DNA of 64,000 bases from Bacteroidetes bacterium 46-16 (GCA_001897835.1 MKUN01000027.1:1-64000); one strand, 5' to 3'; shown: positions 16,806 through 26,557, numbered from the stretch's first letter. Program-made: numbers and translations. The notes: generated by a model not told the origin, from the sequence alone.

Positions 16806-18386
16806 ATGAAACGCAGAAATTTTTTGAAGATACCCGCCTTCGCTGGTTTGGCCTATATGGTCAGGGGTCTTCCGATAAGAGCTTATGCGCAATCTCCGCT
16901 TTTACAGGCTATCACAAGACAAACACAGGCTACCGGCCGTGTGCTGGTGCTCATCCAACTGAATGGGGGTAACGATGGGCTTAATACTATTGTCCCGCTC
17001 GATCAGTATAGTGCATTATCCGGCCTGCGCTCCAATGTAATGGTATCGGAGAGTAAGATATTGAGCCTTTCAGGCATACAAAATACAGGTATGCACCCGG
17101 CAATGGAGGATATCCGCAATATGTATAATGGCGGCCTCGTAAATATTGTACAGGGTGTAGGTTATGCCAATCCCAATTTTTCTCATTTTCGCTCCACCGA
17201 TATCTGGACCACAGGTTCTGATGCCGACCAGAACCTCAGTACTGGCTGGCTGGGCCGTTACCTCGACCTCGAATACCCCGGTTATCCCACAGGCTATCCC
17301 AATAACGATATGCCCGACCCACCGGCCATCCAGATAGGTACTGGTATATCCAACGTATTGCAGGGATCGGCCATTAATATGGGCTATGCCATTGCCAATG
17401 TCAATAGCTTTTACGATCTCGTTAATAACTCCGTTGGTCCTGCACCTAATACGGCTGCCGGCCACGAGCTTACCTTTATTCGCAACATTGCACAGCAGAC
17501 AGAGGGTTATACCTCCATCATACAACAAGCCACAAGCCTTAATACAAACCAGGGATCTTACCCGGTCAATAATCCCCTGGCCGACCAGTTAAAGATAGTA
17601 GCCCAGTTAATAGCCGGAGGTCTGCAGACATCAATATACGTGGTCAGCCTCGGAGGTTTTGATACCCATGCCAACCAAACGGAAGGAACATACAATGAAA
17701 GCGGGCCACATGCCGCCTTGCTCAGGCAGCTTTCCGAAGCGGTAAGCGCTTTCTTTACCGACCTGCAAGGTCATGGTATCGATCAGCGTGTTACGGCAAT
17801 GACCTTCTCCGAGTTTGGTCGCCGCATCAAATCCAATCAAAGCGGCGGTACCGATCATGGTTCAGCGGCCCCTCTTATGGTCTTCGGGCCTAATGTCAAC
17901 CCACGTATCATAGGGCACAACCCGGTCATATCACCCGACACAACGGTCAATGATAATATCCCCATGCAGTTCGATTACCGTTCTGTATATGCTTCGGTAC
18001 TTACCGACTGGTTCGGTATTACTCCGCAGGCTGTAAACGGTGTCCTGATGCATGACTATCCCATACTGCCCATCTTCAGGGAAAACTCGGCAACAGCAGT
18101 TGAGGAGATCACAGGCAGCATTTCAGCAGCCGATATGCTGGGGCAAAATTATCCCAATCCTTTCTCGCGCACCGCTACCGTTAGTTTCACGAGCAAGGGT
18201 GGCACAGTTACACTGCAAATATTTGATATCAGCGGCAGGCTGGTAAGAACAGTATTGCAAAAAGACTATATCCCCGGCCGTCACGAGGTAGCTATCGACA
18301 GGTCAGGTCTTGCAGCAGGTAATTATCTGTACCGCCTCACCAATGGCAGCGACCAGGCCACTAAAAAGATGATAATAATAGATTAA
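16806..18386 (+). CDS. DUF1501 domain-containing protein with Tat-like signal and T9SS sorting tail
   Basis: I place the start at 16806 because MKRRNFLKIPAFAGLAYM is a twin-arginine signal (RRNFLK). The 526-residue product has the DUF1501 features LIQLNGGNDGLNTIVPLDQY, NFSHFRSTDIW, SLGGFDTHANQ, TFSEFGRRIKSNQSGGTDHG; the family is related to sulfatase/phosphatase-like folds. The last 85 residues are a Por/T9SS tail: GQNYPNPF, LQIFDISGRLV, GLAAGNYLYRL and a basic end. It probably exits by Tat, then crosses the outer membrane by T9SS (inference). It is paired with the DUF1800 gene. Confidence 0.9.
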   Translation: MKRRNFLKIPAFAGLAYMVRGLPIRAYAQSPLLQAITRQTQATGRVLVLIQLNGGNDGLNTIVPLDQYSALSGLRSNVMVSESKILSLSGIQNTGMHPAMEDIRNMYNGGLVNIVQGVGYANPNFSHFRSTDIWTTGSDADQNLSTGWLGRYLDLEYPGYPTGYPNNDMPDPPAIQIGTGISNVLQGSAINMGYAIANVNSFYDLVNNSVGPAPNTAAGHELTFIRNIAQQTEGYTSIIQQATSLNTNQGSYPVNNPLADQLKIVAQLIAGGLQTSIYVVSLGGFDTHANQTEGTYNESGPHAALLRQLSEAVSAFFTDLQGHGIDQRVTAMTFSEFGRRIKSNQSGGTDHGSAAPLMVFGPNVNPRIIGHNPVISPDTTVNDNIPMQFDYRSVYASVLTDWFGITPQAVNGVLMHDYPILPIFRENSATAVEEITGSISAADMLGQNYPNPFSRTATVSFTSKGGTVTLQIFDISGRLVRTVLQKDYIPGRHEVAIDRSGLAAGNYLYRLTNGSDQATKKMIIID

Positions 18387-18491
18387 AAGCACATTTCCCT
18401 TTTCCCCATTACTGTGCAATATTCACCTTGCGATTAATGTTGGGCAGTGTCCTTACGATATATATCGTCATTTTTTCTTACCTTTAACGCT

Positions 18492-18869
18492 ATGGCCTTA
18501 TTTAGAGTCATATATATTCTCCTTTTAGGCAGCTTAGGCGTTTTAAATCCCGATCCACTATTTGCCAATATAAGTCACCATGAAGAAATAACTGCCACTT
18601 GCTCTGAACAAACAGGCAAAGCCCCATTCGCTATTTTATATACTGATATTGTAAAGGACCGTTTGCTTGCTCCTCAAAACAGTATAAGCAGCAACTTTGC
18701 AAAAACATCAAATGGACAGGAAAACAACAGGGATATCTGCTATGACTTAGCCCGTTTCTGTTCTTATCAATGCGCACTATGTCTCGCTGACATCAATAAA
18801 AGATCAGCAGAAAAATATTTCACACCCATTCGTTTAAAGGACCTGTTCCCTAAACACTGGTTTTGGTGA
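18492..18869 (+). CDS. Hypothetical secreted protein
   Basis: The ATG at 18492 gives a 125-residue protein with a good signal peptide (MALFRVIYILLLGSLG); an upstream GTG would place 15 residues before it. The mature part is short, polar and contains a cysteine cluster (ICYDLARFCSYQCALCLAD) that could form disulphides or bind a metal. I recognise no family, and it could be a fast-evolving orphan. Confidence 0.45.
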   Translation: MALFRVIYILLLGSLGVLNPDPLFANISHHEEITATCSEQTGKAPFAILYTDIVKDRLLAPQNSISSNFAKTSNGQENNRDICYDLARFCSYQCALCLADINKRSAEKYFTPIRLKDLFPKHWFW

Positions 18870-18949
18870 CAGGCAATGGTTTCCACGTATTTACTGATAT
18901 CACGCTAGGCCTTTTGCCCTGGCTATTTTGTAATTATAAAACCATTTGA

Positions 18950-19468
18950 ATGAATGATACCCATTGGTATGCTGTGATCATTGTCGCAGTTATCACGCTC
19001 ATTATACTTTTATTTGTTTATAGCGCGAGAAAACAAACCAAAAAAGCCCGGATGAATATGCTTGATGTATTGTCAAAAATATCCATGGCATACGGGTTAG
19101 AGCCGGACCGGCAGGAAGTATACCATAATAAAATACTGGCCCTTGACAGCCAACGGAGATTTTTTGTTTTTGTGCATAGGGAGGAAGATGTATCCGGTGA
19201 AGCAATAGATCTGAGTAATGTCATCGAATGCAAGGTTGAGAAATTGACAACGCGCATTTCCCGCTTGCGAAAGGGTAATAAGCCTGAAATAGAAGAATCT
19301 GTCTGTAAGGTCCAATTATCCTTTTTACTTAAGGACAGAAGCGAAACATGTGTAACGATATATTCAGAGATAGGCGATGGGCTTTTTGAACAGCAGGAGC
19401 TTATAGCCGTAGCTGAGAAGTGGCAACACATAATAAGAGACGTCATACATGTACGTTTTGCGAGTTAA
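18950..19468 (+). CDS. Hypothetical protein with one N-terminal membrane helix
   Basis: A 172-residue protein: one membrane helix at about 8-26 (AVIIVAVITLIILLFVY), then a basic segment (RKQTKKAR) that should stay cytoplasmic, and a mixed alpha/beta domain. The domain has the strand pattern NKILALDSQRRFFVFVHRE ... IDLSNVIECKVE ... VQLSFLLKD, which recalls small PH-like domains, but this is a weak structural guess. Function unknown. Confidence 0.55.
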   Translation: MNDTHWYAVIIVAVITLIILLFVYSARKQTKKARMNMLDVLSKISMAYGLEPDRQEVYHNKILALDSQRRFFVFVHREEDVSGEAIDLSNVIECKVEKLTTRISRLRKGNKPEIEESVCKVQLSFLLKDRSETCVTIYSEIGDGLFEQQELIAVAEKWQHIIRDVIHVRFAS

Positions 19469-19484
19469 GCTTGCAATATAATAT

Positions 19485-19554
19485 TAGGGAATGAGAGCGA
19501 TATGCCGGTTAAGCAAAATTGTATTGTGCATGATTACATATCGTTCTCGCCCTA
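19485..19554. repeat. Long imperfect inverted repeat upstream of the XRE gene
   Basis: GAGAGCGATATG (19493-19504) and CATATCGTTCTC (19537-19548) match at 11 of 12 positions, and outer TAGGG/CCCTA arms extend the stem. The loop is 32 bases with no T-run. It could be an operator, a structured leader of the XRE gene, or a degenerate mobile repeat. Confidence 0.45.
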
Positions 19555-19648
19555 TCTCCCCTATAACTATTTGGTGTGAATGAGATAATGAGCAATCATC
19601 TAGGGACCGATCACTGGGAACTGGCAATAATGCTTTAAAAAATGCAAC

Positions 19649-19996
19649 ATGAATATTGGGAACGCTATTAAGATCATCAGAACAAAAAAGAAGATGACAC
19701 AAGCAGAACTATGCACGATGTGCGGCATATCGCAAACATCTATGTCACAAATTGAGAATGGTTATAAAAAGCCTAAAAATACTACGATCAAGAAAATATG
19801 CCATGGACTGGATGTGTCTGAATCTTTGGTATATATCCTGGCAATGCAAACAACAGACATACCTCCAAACAAGAAAGAGATAGGCGATATACTATGGCCT
19901 GCGATACAATCCTTAGCGTTACAATTGATCTCAGGTGAAATAGACGAGCCATTAAAAGACCTTACAGAAAACACAGCGGAAATATTACTCCTATAA
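19649..19996 (+). CDS. XRE family helix-turn-helix regulator
   Basis: A 115-residue protein. The N-terminal HTH_3 domain (about residues 3-60) has RTKKKMTQAELCTMCGISQ, then TSMSQIENGYKKPKNTTIKKI, the Cro/CI-type helix-turn-helix. The C-terminal half (about 61-115) is helical and may dimerise or bind a partner. No toxin gene is adjacent. A long inverted repeat lies about 95 bases upstream, so autoregulation is possible. Confidence 0.82.
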   Translation: MNIGNAIKIIRTKKKMTQAELCTMCGISQTSMSQIENGYKKPKNTTIKKICHGLDVSESLVYILAMQTTDIPPNKKEIGDILWPAIQSLALQLISGEIDEPLKDLTENTAEILLL

Positions 19997-20043
19997 CGAG
20001 CCTATAAATAATGCTACTGCCTTAAAGCCTAAAGCTCTGCTTT

Positions 20044-22350
20044 TTAGAATTTATATGTGGCGGTGATTTTGATAAAAAACGGTGTGCCGGGTGTATAGCA
20101 AATATCAGTTTGCGGAGGAATGTCTTGCGTCACTTCGCTCCTTAGCCGCGTTTCGGTGGCAAACTGTGCCTCCCTCCATTCTGTGTTCAACAGGTTTTGC
20201 ACTTGTACACCAAGCTCGTACCGAGGTCTTATATAATTGATCACCGCATCGCATACAGTATAGCCCTGCGCAACAAGCGAATTGTCTTCAATAGCGGGCC
20301 TGTCGGCCATATAACGATACCGCAATCCGGCATTCAGGTCCTTATGTATTTTAAACGTCAGCCCCCCAATAGAAGTGAAGGCAGCGGCCAGTGGCACATA
20401 GTTCTCTCCTTGTGGCTCATCCCGGTAGCGGACATGGGCATAATTGGCATCTGCATCAGCATACAGCCATTTCAGTATTTCATAACGTAGTGACAGGTCC
20501 ATACCCCGTCTCCTCGTTCGTCCCGAAGGCTCTATAACGCCCCCGTCTCCACTATAAGTAAATTCCTGCTGCAGGTCCAGCTGCCATACGGCGAAAGATA
20601 CCAGCAGTTTATCATAAGGCTTCATAATTAGTCCAAGGTCCATCGAGCTGGCAAGGGGTAATATATGGCCTATTACAGCGGCTTCTCCATGCTGCACTCC
20701 TGCCGACAAAGTTCTTGTATCATTCGAATGGAAACCTATACCGTAGCTATAGTATATCCTTGCATTATCCAGTATGTTGCAATGAATACCTGCCTTTGGG
20801 CTAAAAGCACTATTAGTATAATTATAATCCTTTCGCTCTGCAGCAGGCATCTTGTCGTGGTAGTCTTGTATGAAATAATCGAATCTTGTGCCTGCATTAA
20901 GTACAAGACCGGGCAGCAGGTCGATAGTTTCATTAAGGTATGCGTATAGGTTGCTTTCATTAATATCCCCATAGGCTATACGCTTAAGTAAAATATTTTC
21001 ATTAACAGTATGGCTCAGCTCGCTGTTCTGTATGTTGTCATATCTCATGCCTATACCCACTTCTGTTTTTGTCCTCATTCGTCCTATGTTATAGCGGGTA
21101 TTGTATGCTGCATTGTAGCCACCGAACACTCTTTGTTCTGCCTGGTGTATCTCATCGCCATTCACGGTATCTTCGAGGAAATAGGTGAAATCTGAATACA
21201 GGCTGAAATCATAATAACCGGCATAAATATTGGCTTTCAGATAGCTGTTGTTCGATATGGATTGAAAATATTGCACATTTACAGTGTACCTGCCAGTGCT
21301 GCCACCTTCGCCATCCAGCTCACCGAAACGATCTATGATACCTTCACTCACAGCCCGTTCCGGTATTTGCCCCGATGCATTCCAATAAGTATGAAAGCCC
21401 GACAGGGTAATACTTAACTTCTTCTTGTCCGAAATATAGCTAGTGTATTTGCCGCTAAGGTTGAAGCGGTTAAAGTCTTGCGACCGGTCAAAATAACTGC
21501 GGTTATAACCATATTCACCTGCCACATATGCGGTATGGCGACCTCCTGTTGTGTTCCGGTCGAAAAGGTCTATGCCTGCTGCAGCACGGAGGTACCCGTA
21601 ACTGCCTCCGTCCAGTTTTACGAAACTTTTATCAAGGTGATCTTTTGTTTTGAACTCAACCCAGCCGGCAGTGGTAAGATTACCTTTGTCGATACGGTAA
21701 GGCCCTTTACCAAAATTCAATTCGCCGACCAGCTCAGGTATGATAAAATGTGAATCTGCAAATCCCTGCCCATGTGCATGCGATATCATGTTCACAGGCA
21801 TACCATCCACACTTACATTCACATCGGTACCATGGTCGCAATCAAAGCCACGCAAAAATACCTGTTCAGCCTTGCCGCCTCCCTGGTGCTGAGATGTAAA
21901 AAGCCCCGGTACCAGCCGCATCAGGTCTTGTGTGTTGTTTACCGGTCTTTGTTTCAGGTCCAGTTCGCTTAGAGTTCCCAGGCCAATGTCTTTTTTCGAA
22001 CTGATGGCCACTTCACTCATTTTTATTGAACTGGGTTGCAGATTAAAGATTAGGCCGGTAGTAACACCATCTTCTATCTCCACTTGCCGGATAATGGTTT
22101 CAAAACCTACCAGGCTCACAGTGATCCAGTATTTCCCTTTCTGCAGCCCCTTTACAAAAAAGTGCCCCAGTGCATCTGTAGCGGCTCCCTGTCCCGTGTT
22201 TTTAACGTAAATACTTGCACCCTCAACCGGTTTCCCGCCCGGGTTTTCATATACGATACCTTTTATACTGCCCGTATGTGCAAAGGTCTCTGCTGCAATA
22301 CAGCACAGCAGGCAACATAGCAAGAGTTTGAAAGTAAAGCGATGTGTCAT
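20044..22350 (-). CDS. TonB-dependent outer-membrane receptor
   Basis: A 768-residue receptor: signal peptide (1-24), a carboxypeptidase-regulatory-like domain (about 25-110: GSIKGIVYENPGGKPVEGAS), a plug (LMRLVPGLFTSQHQGG, VFLRGFDCDHG, TDVNVSVDGMPVN), and a barrel ending in the aromatic ITATYKF. The plug contains SHAHGQGFADSHF, so several histidines lie near the ligand side. It takes up a ligand with TonB energy. It lies 12 bases after the HupE-like gene in a minus-strand operon, which suggests a shared substrate, possibly a metal complex (inference). It is not a SusC homologue and no susD is present. Confidence 0.9.
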   Translation of the reverse strand: MTHRFTFKLLLCCLLCCIAAETFAHTGSIKGIVYENPGGKPVEGASIYVKNTGQGAATDALGHFFVKGLQKGKYWITVSLVGFETIIRQVEIEDGVTTGLIFNLQPSSIKMSEVAISSKKDIGLGTLSELDLKQRPVNNTQDLMRLVPGLFTSQHQGGGKAEQVFLRGFDCDHGTDVNVSVDGMPVNMISHAHGQGFADSHFIIPELVGELNFGKGPYRIDKGNLTTAGWVEFKTKDHLDKSFVKLDGGSYGYLRAAAGIDLFDRNTTGGRHTAYVAGEYGYNRSYFDRSQDFNRFNLSGKYTSYISDKKKLSITLSGFHTYWNASGQIPERAVSEGIIDRFGELDGEGGSTGRYTVNVQYFQSISNNSYLKANIYAGYYDFSLYSDFTYFLEDTVNGDEIHQAEQRVFGGYNAAYNTRYNIGRMRTKTEVGIGMRYDNIQNSELSHTVNENILLKRIAYGDINESNLYAYLNETIDLLPGLVLNAGTRFDYFIQDYHDKMPAAERKDYNYTNSAFSPKAGIHCNILDNARIYYSYGIGFHSNDTRTLSAGVQHGEAAVIGHILPLASSMDLGLIMKPYDKLLVSFAVWQLDLQQEFTYSGDGGVIEPSGRTRRRGMDLSLRYEILKWLYADADANYAHVRYRDEPQGENYVPLAAAFTSIGGLTFKIHKDLNAGLRYRYMADRPAIEDNSLVAQGYTVCDAVINYIRPRYELGVQVQNLLNTEWREAQFATETRLRSEVTQDIPPQTDICYTPGTPFFIKITATYKF

Positions 22351-22362
22351 ACCTGCCTGTTA

Positions 22363-23022
22363 TTAACTAATGAAGAATATCCTTTCCAGGGTCCAGTATC
22401 CTGCCACCAGCGCTATAAGCAGGGAGGCAGGGATGACAACAAGCCTGCGATACCATAGCTTGCCAGCAAACTGGCGGGCCACAACCAGGTACATGAACAG
22501 GATGATGGTCAGTTGTCCCAACTCCACACCCACATTAAAACTTATTAGTGCAGTGGCAAATGCATATTGAGGCATACCCAGTTGCGATAGGGCCCCCGCA
22601 AAACCCATACCATGCACCATACCGAACAGGAATACCATCACCATCCGCCAGGGTTTTACCTTATTCGAATAAATATTTTCAACTGCAAGAAATACGATCG
22701 ATAAAGCGATCAGGGGCTCTACGATATTAGTTGGCGGTTTGATGATCCCATACATGGCCAGACCCAGTGTTATAGAATGGGCTATCGTAAACATCGATGC
22801 CTGTAGTATGATCTTCTTAAGGCTGGTATTGAGAAAAAATACACAAAGGATAAAAAGTATATGATCAAAGCCCAATGGAATGATATGCTCATAGCCAAGC
22901 ACCAGGTATTTCATAAATACCGATCCCCCGCTTTCTTTATCAAGCTGGTAATTTATGGTATGCGCCCATGCAGGAAAAGCAAAAGGCAGTAGCAATAACA
23001 GCAATAACAGGCTTTTTTTCAT
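22363..23022 (-). CDS. HupE/UreJ-like membrane protein
   Basis: A 219-residue protein with a signal-like first helix and about six further helices. It carries the conserved blocks of the HupE/UreJ_2 family: GFDHILFILCVFFL, FTIAHSITLGLAMYG, VEPLIALSIVFLAVEN and FGMVHGMGFAGAL. The conserved His/Asp residues in the helices are the likely metal sites; classical HupE/UreJ proteins are nickel permeases (family knowledge). The substrate here is unproven. It sits between the TPR lipoprotein (7-base gap) and the receptor (12-base gap), so the three are surely co-transcribed. Confidence 0.85.
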   Translation of the reverse strand: MKKSLLLLLLLLPFAFPAWAHTINYQLDKESGGSVFMKYLVLGYEHIIPLGFDHILFILCVFFLNTSLKKIILQASMFTIAHSITLGLAMYGIIKPPTNIVEPLIALSIVFLAVENIYSNKVKPWRMVMVFLFGMVHGMGFAGALSQLGMPQYAFATALISFNVGVELGQLTIILFMYLVVARQFAGKLWYRRLVVIPASLLIALVAGYWTLERIFFIS

Positions 23023-23029
23023 CGCTCTT

Positions 23030-24379
23030 CTATTTAGCGGCCAGTAAGGTCTTTTGGTCTATGCCGGGCAATATGCTCTTTGCCTCCTGCATCAATTGAT
23101 CACCTTTTAGCTGGTCGCCTGCGGCTGCATATATCATACCATTGCGATACAGGCTGATAGCATTTTTGCTATTGGTTCGCATGCTTTTAGCAGCATACTT
23201 TTGTGCTTCGGCATACCTGCCACTCTTATAATAGGCCCATGCGGCCAGTTCATTGGCATCAATATTATCAGGGCGCATTGCAAGATCATTAAGCGCATAT
23301 TTTATTGCTTTGTCTGCAGCCCCGGCATCTATATAGGCCATTGCCAGCTCCCTGTTCGTATTGTGTTTCACCACTTGGTCCGCCTGGTCTTTTTCACCTT
23401 CCAGCAGTAGTGTTATCACATCGTTACGTACCTCGTTGGCTTTTACTGTATCGTTTTTCAACTCATATAGGTCAGCAAGTTGTAAAACGAACATGGGCTG
23501 ACTCATAAGTTTAATAGCATGTTTGGTCAGGGCAATTGCTGAGTCATAATTCTTTTCGCTTTGGGCTACTTTTGCCAATCCTGCCAATGCATAAGGATAT
23601 TCGGGGCGATACATCAATGATGTACGGTAAGCGAATGAAGCGCTATCGTTATTGCCCGTATTCAGGTATAGGTTGCCCAGCATTACCCGGGCCCATTCTG
23701 TGCTTTCGTCACCGGGCCCGCCTGCTTCTACGGCCATTTTCATAGCGGCTATTGCTCCTTTGTTGTCGCCGTATATCTGCCTCAGGTATGATGCACGTGA
23801 GTAGGAGCGCAGGTCTGGCCTTAATCCCAGCATTTTATCGCAGTCTTTCACAGCATCATCATAATGCCCCATTTCTACGTTGGCATCCACCAGTGCACCA
23901 TATATGCCCGAATTCATACTGTTAATAGCTACAGCTTCCTCAGCCACATCCAGTGCTTCTTTGAACTGGTGCATGTTAAGCAGAACAACAGATTTTAAAT
24001 TGAGTGCTTCAAATTCCAGCTCTTTATTGGCTGCATGTTCATTGGTTACCCTGTTCAGTACTTTTATTGCTGCATTGCTGTAGTAGCCACTGTTGCCGGT
24101 TATACGCCCCTCGCTAATGTACACGCTGGCCAGTGATATAAATTGCCTGAGGTCGTCCGGGTTGTTTTTTAGCGAAGCAATAGCCTTATCATATGCTTTC
24201 TGTATCATATCCCTTTCTGCATCATTCCCTGCTTGTTTATCCCTGGCAAGCAGTGCAGGCACACTCAGTTCCTTGTTGATCTGCTCTTCATCTTTGCTGT
24301 TTGATGAATTACAGGCACTGTATAAGAAGGTGCTGAGCAGTAAAAAAAATCCGGATAGTAGTGTAATGTGGCTTTTCAT
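23030..24379 (-). CDS. TPR-repeat lipoprotein
   Basis: The ATG at 24379 gives 449 residues starting with a lipoprotein signal (ITLLSGFFLLLSTFLYSAC, cysteine about 23). The rest is a solenoid of tetratricopeptide repeats, for example FKEALDVAEEAVAINSMNSG, YDDAVKDCDKMLGLRPDLR, YDSAIALTKHAIKLM and RYAEAQKYAAKSMRTNSKN. It is anchored in the envelope and probably serves as a docking scaffold. It is the first gene after an internal hairpin in the DUF4331 locus and leads the HupE-receptor triplet. Confidence 0.85.
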   Translation of the reverse strand: MKSHITLLSGFFLLLSTFLYSACNSSNSKDEEQINKELSVPALLARDKQAGNDAERDMIQKAYDKAIASLKNNPDDLRQFISLASVYISEGRITGNSGYYSNAAIKVLNRVTNEHAANKELEFEALNLKSVVLLNMHQFKEALDVAEEAVAINSMNSGIYGALVDANVEMGHYDDAVKDCDKMLGLRPDLRSYSRASYLRQIYGDNKGAIAAMKMAVEAGGPGDESTEWARVMLGNLYLNTGNNDSASFAYRTSLMYRPEYPYALAGLAKVAQSEKNYDSAIALTKHAIKLMSQPMFVLQLADLYELKNDTVKANEVRNDVITLLLEGEKDQADQVVKHNTNRELAMAYIDAGAADKAIKYALNDLAMRPDNIDANELAAWAYYKSGRYAEAQKYAAKSMRTNSKNAISLYRNGMIYAAAGDQLKGDQLMQEAKSILPGIDQKTLLAAK

Positions 24380-24429
24380 GTGTCGTTGTTTTACAGTATA
24401 TACGTAGTGCTGAAGCAAATGGTTTTAAA

Positions 24430-24460
24430 AAAGTAAAAGGGCGCATGTAGCGCCCCTTTA
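24430..24460 (-). terminator. Hairpin with T-run inside the DUF4331-receptor locus
   Basis: GGGCGC (24439-24444) pairs with GCGCCC (24450-24455), extended by A/T pairs across a bulge. On the minus strand it is followed by a T-rich run. It lies between the second DUF4331 gene and the TPR gene, so it could terminate or attenuate transcription into the TPR-HupE-receptor part. Confidence 0.55.
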
Positions 24461-24479
24461 TTAACATTCATCATTACTG

Positions 24480-26528
24480 TTAGTTGTTGGCTTTCACCAG
24501 TTTCACCGATTGTATGGTTCTGCCCCCGGCACTAAGTCGGGCAAAGTATATCCCGCTAGCCAGGTTGCTGCCGTTCCAGTGTGCGGTATATTCACCCGCT
24601 TCTTTTTGTTCATCAGCTATTACCTGTACCAGCCTGCCATTCAGGTCTGTAATTTGCAATACGATATGTGTTTTTGCTGCCAGCCTGTATTTCAGGGTCA
24701 CATCGTTCACAAACGGGTTAGGATAGGCACTCATCGCTGCTATAGGGGCTGAAAGGCCTAACTCTTGTACACCTGTAGGTCCCGTATATTCATTGCCGGT
24801 AAAGCCGGGCCATGGTTGCTGCAGGTATGGGAAACATTGCTGGAAAGTTGTGTCATTATGGGTGATGCCTGCATTAAAATCCAACACATGCAACAGGTCG
24901 GGTGTTACCGGGTTGGTGGTAAAATCATCGTACCACAACCCTATAGCTGCCAGGGCCACGCCCGATACTGCCTGCAGTTCTATCGTAGTTACATCATCCT
25001 CGAGCCTGCGCCCGTTAGGGAAGCCATCCATATTGGGTATGAATTCGATATTAGTATTGTTATAGGCAGGGTCGGTCAGGCCGATCACTGCTGCCTTTAC
25101 AATACCCAGCGAGCTGAAATTGGGATCATTGCGCGGGGTTACCGGCACTGCCATGTTCAGGCGCAGCAGGTCTGCGAACTCAGGTGTACCAATTATTGGT
25201 GAGTACAGCAGGAAGTTATTGATGAATGGCTTGCCATTGGCCAATACATTCCCGCCCTTTCCTGTTGCCAGTTGATACGGTGCCAGGTTGGGCACACCCA
25301 TCAGGAAGATGGGCATGATATCTACTGAACGCGGGCTTGAGTTATCAGGCAGAAGGTAAGTACCATAGCCGCCTATATCTGCAAGCGCGGTGCCCGTCAA
25401 TGCCAGCTGGTTCGCTTTCAGGGGGTAAAGCCCTTCGTGCGTGTTGCGGAAGTCATATGCGCCCAGCGAATTGGTCTGTATGCGCAGGCTGTCAAGGCCC
25501 GGTACTGCACTGCCAAACTGCGAGTCGTCCATATACAGGCCCAGTTCAGGGTTCTCAAAATATTGCAGGAAGTTGCCATCTGCAGTATATGGGTTCGACC
25601 TGTTCCAGAGGTCTTTCATACCGATCGGGATAACCACTTCGTTGGTCAATGGCATACCCAGGCGCGATACCTGTACCCAGTTGCCCGAATAAGTTGGTTC
25701 ATCACCATTGGCACTAAGCGTGGTGATCTGTGGCCTGCTGGCCGATGCCCATACACCTATCACGAAGTTGCCATCCAGTATACTGCTGGCCTGTGATGTG
25801 CTTTGATTATTCTTTTGCAGCGTAGTGATCGGCACCTCGATTACGATCGAGTGGCAGTTGAATTTGGCCAGTCCGTCGCGTGCCTGTGCGCCGGTACGGA
25901 AGCCGCCCACATCAAAGGCGCCGCCAAGGTCCACGAAGAAGGGGTCATCCACTGGTCCGCAAAACAGCTGTTCGCCGGTGGTAGCGGTCATTACCGCTTG
26001 CTGCATCAGTGAGCCGTACGAAGCTGCACCCAGGCCTACCGTAGCGTTCTGTATCGAGCGTGGTCCTATATTGGGTGGGGGCACTATGCCGTTACTGGCA
26101 ATAGTTGTGAAGGTAGCGCCGCCGTCCATACTACGTTCGCAAGTGTAGGTGGTTTTTATATTCTGCTGCCCCAGCCTTATGTTGAAGAAGGTTGATGGGT
26201 CTTCATTCATATGCTGAAAGGTAAAGCGGTATATTATATTATCGCCTGCTGTGCTCGCATTGTTCTTAATATGTATCTCGTACCTGATGTTCTCGCCGAA
26301 GGTATAATAATTCGGCCCGCCTGCGGGATGCTCAAAGGGTATGTAATTTGCGATGAGCACTATTTTATTTGTGTCGCAGGGGCTCCTGAATGCATACAGG
26401 TCCGTATTGTCCGCTATTGGGTCAAACGCTATGAGCGGTGCCTCGCGGTGGCTCGATGCCTTTGCTTTTATCTGTGGCAATAAAAATATGATCAATATCG
26501 CCACGGCTTTACTAAATATATTTTTCAT
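24480..26528 (-). CDS. DUF4331 family protein with T9SS sorting tail
   Basis: A 682-residue secreted protein with signal peptide (1-24). The DUF4331 core begins with SSHREAPLIAFDPIADNTDL, the family's conserved opening with His, Arg and Glu, and continues with YAFRSP, ANYIPFEHPAGGPNYY, YTCERSMDGG, GPVDDPFFVDLGGAFDVGG, and near the end NGRRLEDDVTTIELQAVSG. The last 80 or so residues are a T9SS tail: AYPNPFVNDVTLKY, ITDLNGRLVQVI, LASGIYFARLSAGG. It therefore probably becomes surface-attached. It is the tandem paralogue of the next upstream gene, which lacks the tail. The molecular function of DUF4331 is not established. Confidence 0.88.
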   Translation of the reverse strand: MKNIFSKAVAILIIFLLPQIKAKASSHREAPLIAFDPIADNTDLYAFRSPCDTNKIVLIANYIPFEHPAGGPNYYTFGENIRYEIHIKNNASTAGDNIIYRFTFQHMNEDPSTFFNIRLGQQNIKTTYTCERSMDGGATFTTIASNGIVPPPNIGPRSIQNATVGLGAASYGSLMQQAVMTATTGEQLFCGPVDDPFFVDLGGAFDVGGFRTGAQARDGLAKFNCHSIVIEVPITTLQKNNQSTSQASSILDGNFVIGVWASASRPQITTLSANGDEPTYSGNWVQVSRLGMPLTNEVVIPIGMKDLWNRSNPYTADGNFLQYFENPELGLYMDDSQFGSAVPGLDSLRIQTNSLGAYDFRNTHEGLYPLKANQLALTGTALADIGGYGTYLLPDNSSPRSVDIMPIFLMGVPNLAPYQLATGKGGNVLANGKPFINNFLLYSPIIGTPEFADLLRLNMAVPVTPRNDPNFSSLGIVKAAVIGLTDPAYNNTNIEFIPNMDGFPNGRRLEDDVTTIELQAVSGVALAAIGLWYDDFTTNPVTPDLLHVLDFNAGITHNDTTFQQCFPYLQQPWPGFTGNEYTGPTGVQELGLSAPIAAMSAYPNPFVNDVTLKYRLAAKTHIVLQITDLNGRLVQVIADEQKEAGEYTAHWNGSNLASGIYFARLSAGGRTIQSVKLVKANN

Positions 26529-26557
26529 GATCGTTTCTTTTGTCTTTAATAATGTAA

